Shown here piece by piece: positions 5,744 through 6,084 of a stretch of DNA of 6,084 nt; within the stretch, counting starts at the first letter, position 1, and each line of letters opens with the position of its first letter. The notes under the pieces were generated by a model that ran no database searches, had not been told where the DNA came from, and worked only from the letters and a program-made list of their open reading frames with translations. The position numbers were made by a program, and so were the translations under genes. This DNA is from Cyclobacteriaceae bacterium (lineage in GTDB: Bacteria > Bacteroidota > Bacteroidia > Cytophagales > Cyclobacteriaceae), in the NCBI GenBank assembly GCA_009885605.1, contig VFKK01000034.1:1-6084 (forward strand), in the 5' to 3' direction.

Positions 5744-5773
5744 TTTTCCGTGGGACCTAAGGGATTCGAACCC
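5744..5773 (-). repeat. tRNA-Val 3'-end direct repeat (attL-like), intact copy
   Basis: The 30-bp segment comprises the tRNA 3' T-stem, acceptor strand and seven bases beyond; it matches 2638-2667 at 26 positions. If the island reading is right, this is the copy that restores the functional tRNA. Confidence 0.55.
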
Positions 5774-5825
5774 ATGACCTCTGCTCTGTCAAAGCAGCGC
5801 TCTAAACCAACTGAGCTAAGATCCC
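5751..5825 (-). tRNA. tRNA-Val (anticodon GAC)
   Basis: A full cloverleaf of 75 nt is visible. The acceptor GGGATCT pairs with AGGTCCC (one T-G), the D-stem is GCTC/GAGC, the anticodon stem CTGCT/AGCAG encloses TTGACAG with anticodon GAC (reads GUC and GUU valine codons), and the T-loop is TTCGAAT with discriminator A. The T-stem ATGGG/CCCTT has a T-T mismatch at positions 50:64. CCA is not encoded and would be added after transcription. It is followed by its own terminator, and lies between uvrA and the decayed block on the same strand as uvrA. Confidence 0.93.
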
Positions 5826-5826
5826 A
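5812..5826. repeat. 15-bp direct repeat of the tRNA 5' end, copy within tRNA
   Basis: TGAGCTAAGATCCCA here is the tRNA 5' acceptor and start of the D-stem plus one upstream base; it recurs exactly at 5874-5888. Confidence 0.85.
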
Positions 5827-5873
5827 TTTACCTATTTTAGACTAGATCTAAACCTCCCGATAGCCATCGCGGA

Positions 5874-5888
5874 TGAGCTAAGATCCCA
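5874..5888. repeat. 15-bp direct repeat of the tRNA 5' end, upstream copy
   Basis: An exact repeat of 5812-5826 separated from it by 47 bp that include CCCGATAGCCATCGCGG, an imperfect palindrome. It is a tRNA 5'-end fragment with no downstream arms, so not a gene. Confidence 0.85.
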
Positions 5889-5903
5889 AAATCTTTTTCG
5901 AAT

Positions 5904-5931
5904 ATAGAAAACCTTCGAGGTTTTGAAAACC
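5904..5931 (-). terminator. Possible weak terminator after uvrA
   Basis: AAAACCT (5908-5914) pairs with AGGTTTT (5918-5924) across TCG, and the second arm can alternatively pair with AAAACC at 5926-5931. On the minus strand it lies 9-36 nt past the uvrA stop and is followed by TTCTATATT rather than a clean T-run, so strength is doubtful. Confidence 0.4.
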
Positions 5932-5939
5932 TTAACCGT

Positions 5940-6084
5940 TTACACAAAACTCTCCCTCAGATACTTCGCAGTATAATTATCCTTTTCCCGCATCATATCC
6001 TCCGGTGTTCCGGCAAAAGTCAGGTATCCGCCTTTATGTCCTCCCTCGGGACCCAGATCAATCACCCAATCGGCTGACTTGATC
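5940..6084 (-). CDS. uvrA: UvrABC excinuclease subunit A, C-terminal end only
   Basis: The last 47 codons are visible; the rest lies beyond the right edge. UvrA is the ATPase that, with UvrB, finds bulky DNA lesions in nucleotide excision repair in the cytoplasm. The conserved tail DWVIDLGPEGGHKGGYL, then a GTPEDM motif and a terminal KYLRESF segment, matches the end of the second ABC ATPase domain of UvrA. Walker A, Walker B and zinc-finger regions are outside the window, so integrity cannot be judged. It ends with TAA at 5942-5940, 115 bp before the tRNA 5' end, on the same strand. Confidence 0.93.
   Translation of the reverse strand, partial: IKSADWVIDLGPEGGHKGGYLTFAGTPEDMMREKDNYTAKYLRESFV

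Larger units (their letters stand above)
2638..5773. mobile_element. Putative decayed element integrated at tRNA-Val(GAC)
   Basis: The block is bounded on the right by the intact minus-strand tRNA-Val and on the left by a same-orientation copy of its 3' end, the geometry of a tRNA-targeted island. Inside are one intact lipoprotein gene on the plus strand, an interrupted coding stretch, and a dead IS3 element. The flanking genes (M14 peptidase, tRNA, uvrA) all read minus. No integrase, relaxase or replication gene is visible, so the call rests on the repeats and the composition. A tandem-tRNA deletion that left a 3' fragment is an alternative. Confidence 0.42.

Noticed and set aside
1..6084. 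CRISPR array, retron, toxin-antitoxin pair or riboswitch
   Set aside because: No regularly spaced repeats, reverse transcriptase motif, paired small genes or recognisable aptamer were seen.

Overview
The window looks like a chromosomal segment of a Bacteroidota bacterium, probably a cytophagia/Algoriphagus-like lineage. The grounds are AT-rich intergenic DNA, an A-rich rather than Shine-Dalgarno type region before genes, a lipoprotein with an acidic run after the lipobox cysteine, a secreted M14 carboxypeptidase-like protein of a type common in that phylum, and a tRNA without encoded CCA. The taxonomic call is inference; no marker gene is complete here.

Layout. (1) Positions 1-2193, minus strand: 731 residues of a secreted zinc carboxypeptidase-like protein (M14), whose C-terminus runs off the left edge. 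(2) 2194-2637: intergenic DNA with a perfect 45-bp palindrome and, at its right end, a minus-strand terminator. (3) 2638-2667: an isolated copy of a tRNA 3' end. It matches, in the same orientation, the 3' end of the intact tRNA-Val(GAC) at 5751-5825 (26 of 30 bases). (4) 2668-5743, between the two copies: a 76-nt nested hairpin, a decayed protein-coding stretch with several stops, a further AT-rich decayed stretch, one intact gene for a 197-aa lipoprotein, and an IS3-family insertion sequence (4301-5624) whose transposase frame carries three TAA stops. (5) 5751-5825, minus: tRNA-Val(GAC) with its own terminator, followed by a short duplication of the tRNA 5' end. (6) 5940-6084, minus: the last 47 codons of uvrA.

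Interpretation. The conserved housekeeping neighbours (M14 peptidase, tRNA, uvrA) all read on the minus strand. The roughly 3.1-kb block between the tRNA and its detached 3' end has the geometry of a small integrated element using the tRNA-Val 3' end as attachment site, now largely decayed: no integrase is visible, one coding region is riddled with stops and the IS is dead. The only intact plus-strand cargo gene is the lipoprotein, and the sole evident terminator for it lies inside the adjacent IS. I did not find a convincing new multi-gene defence or mobile system; the tRNA-flanked relic and the palindromes are the parts most worth a second look.
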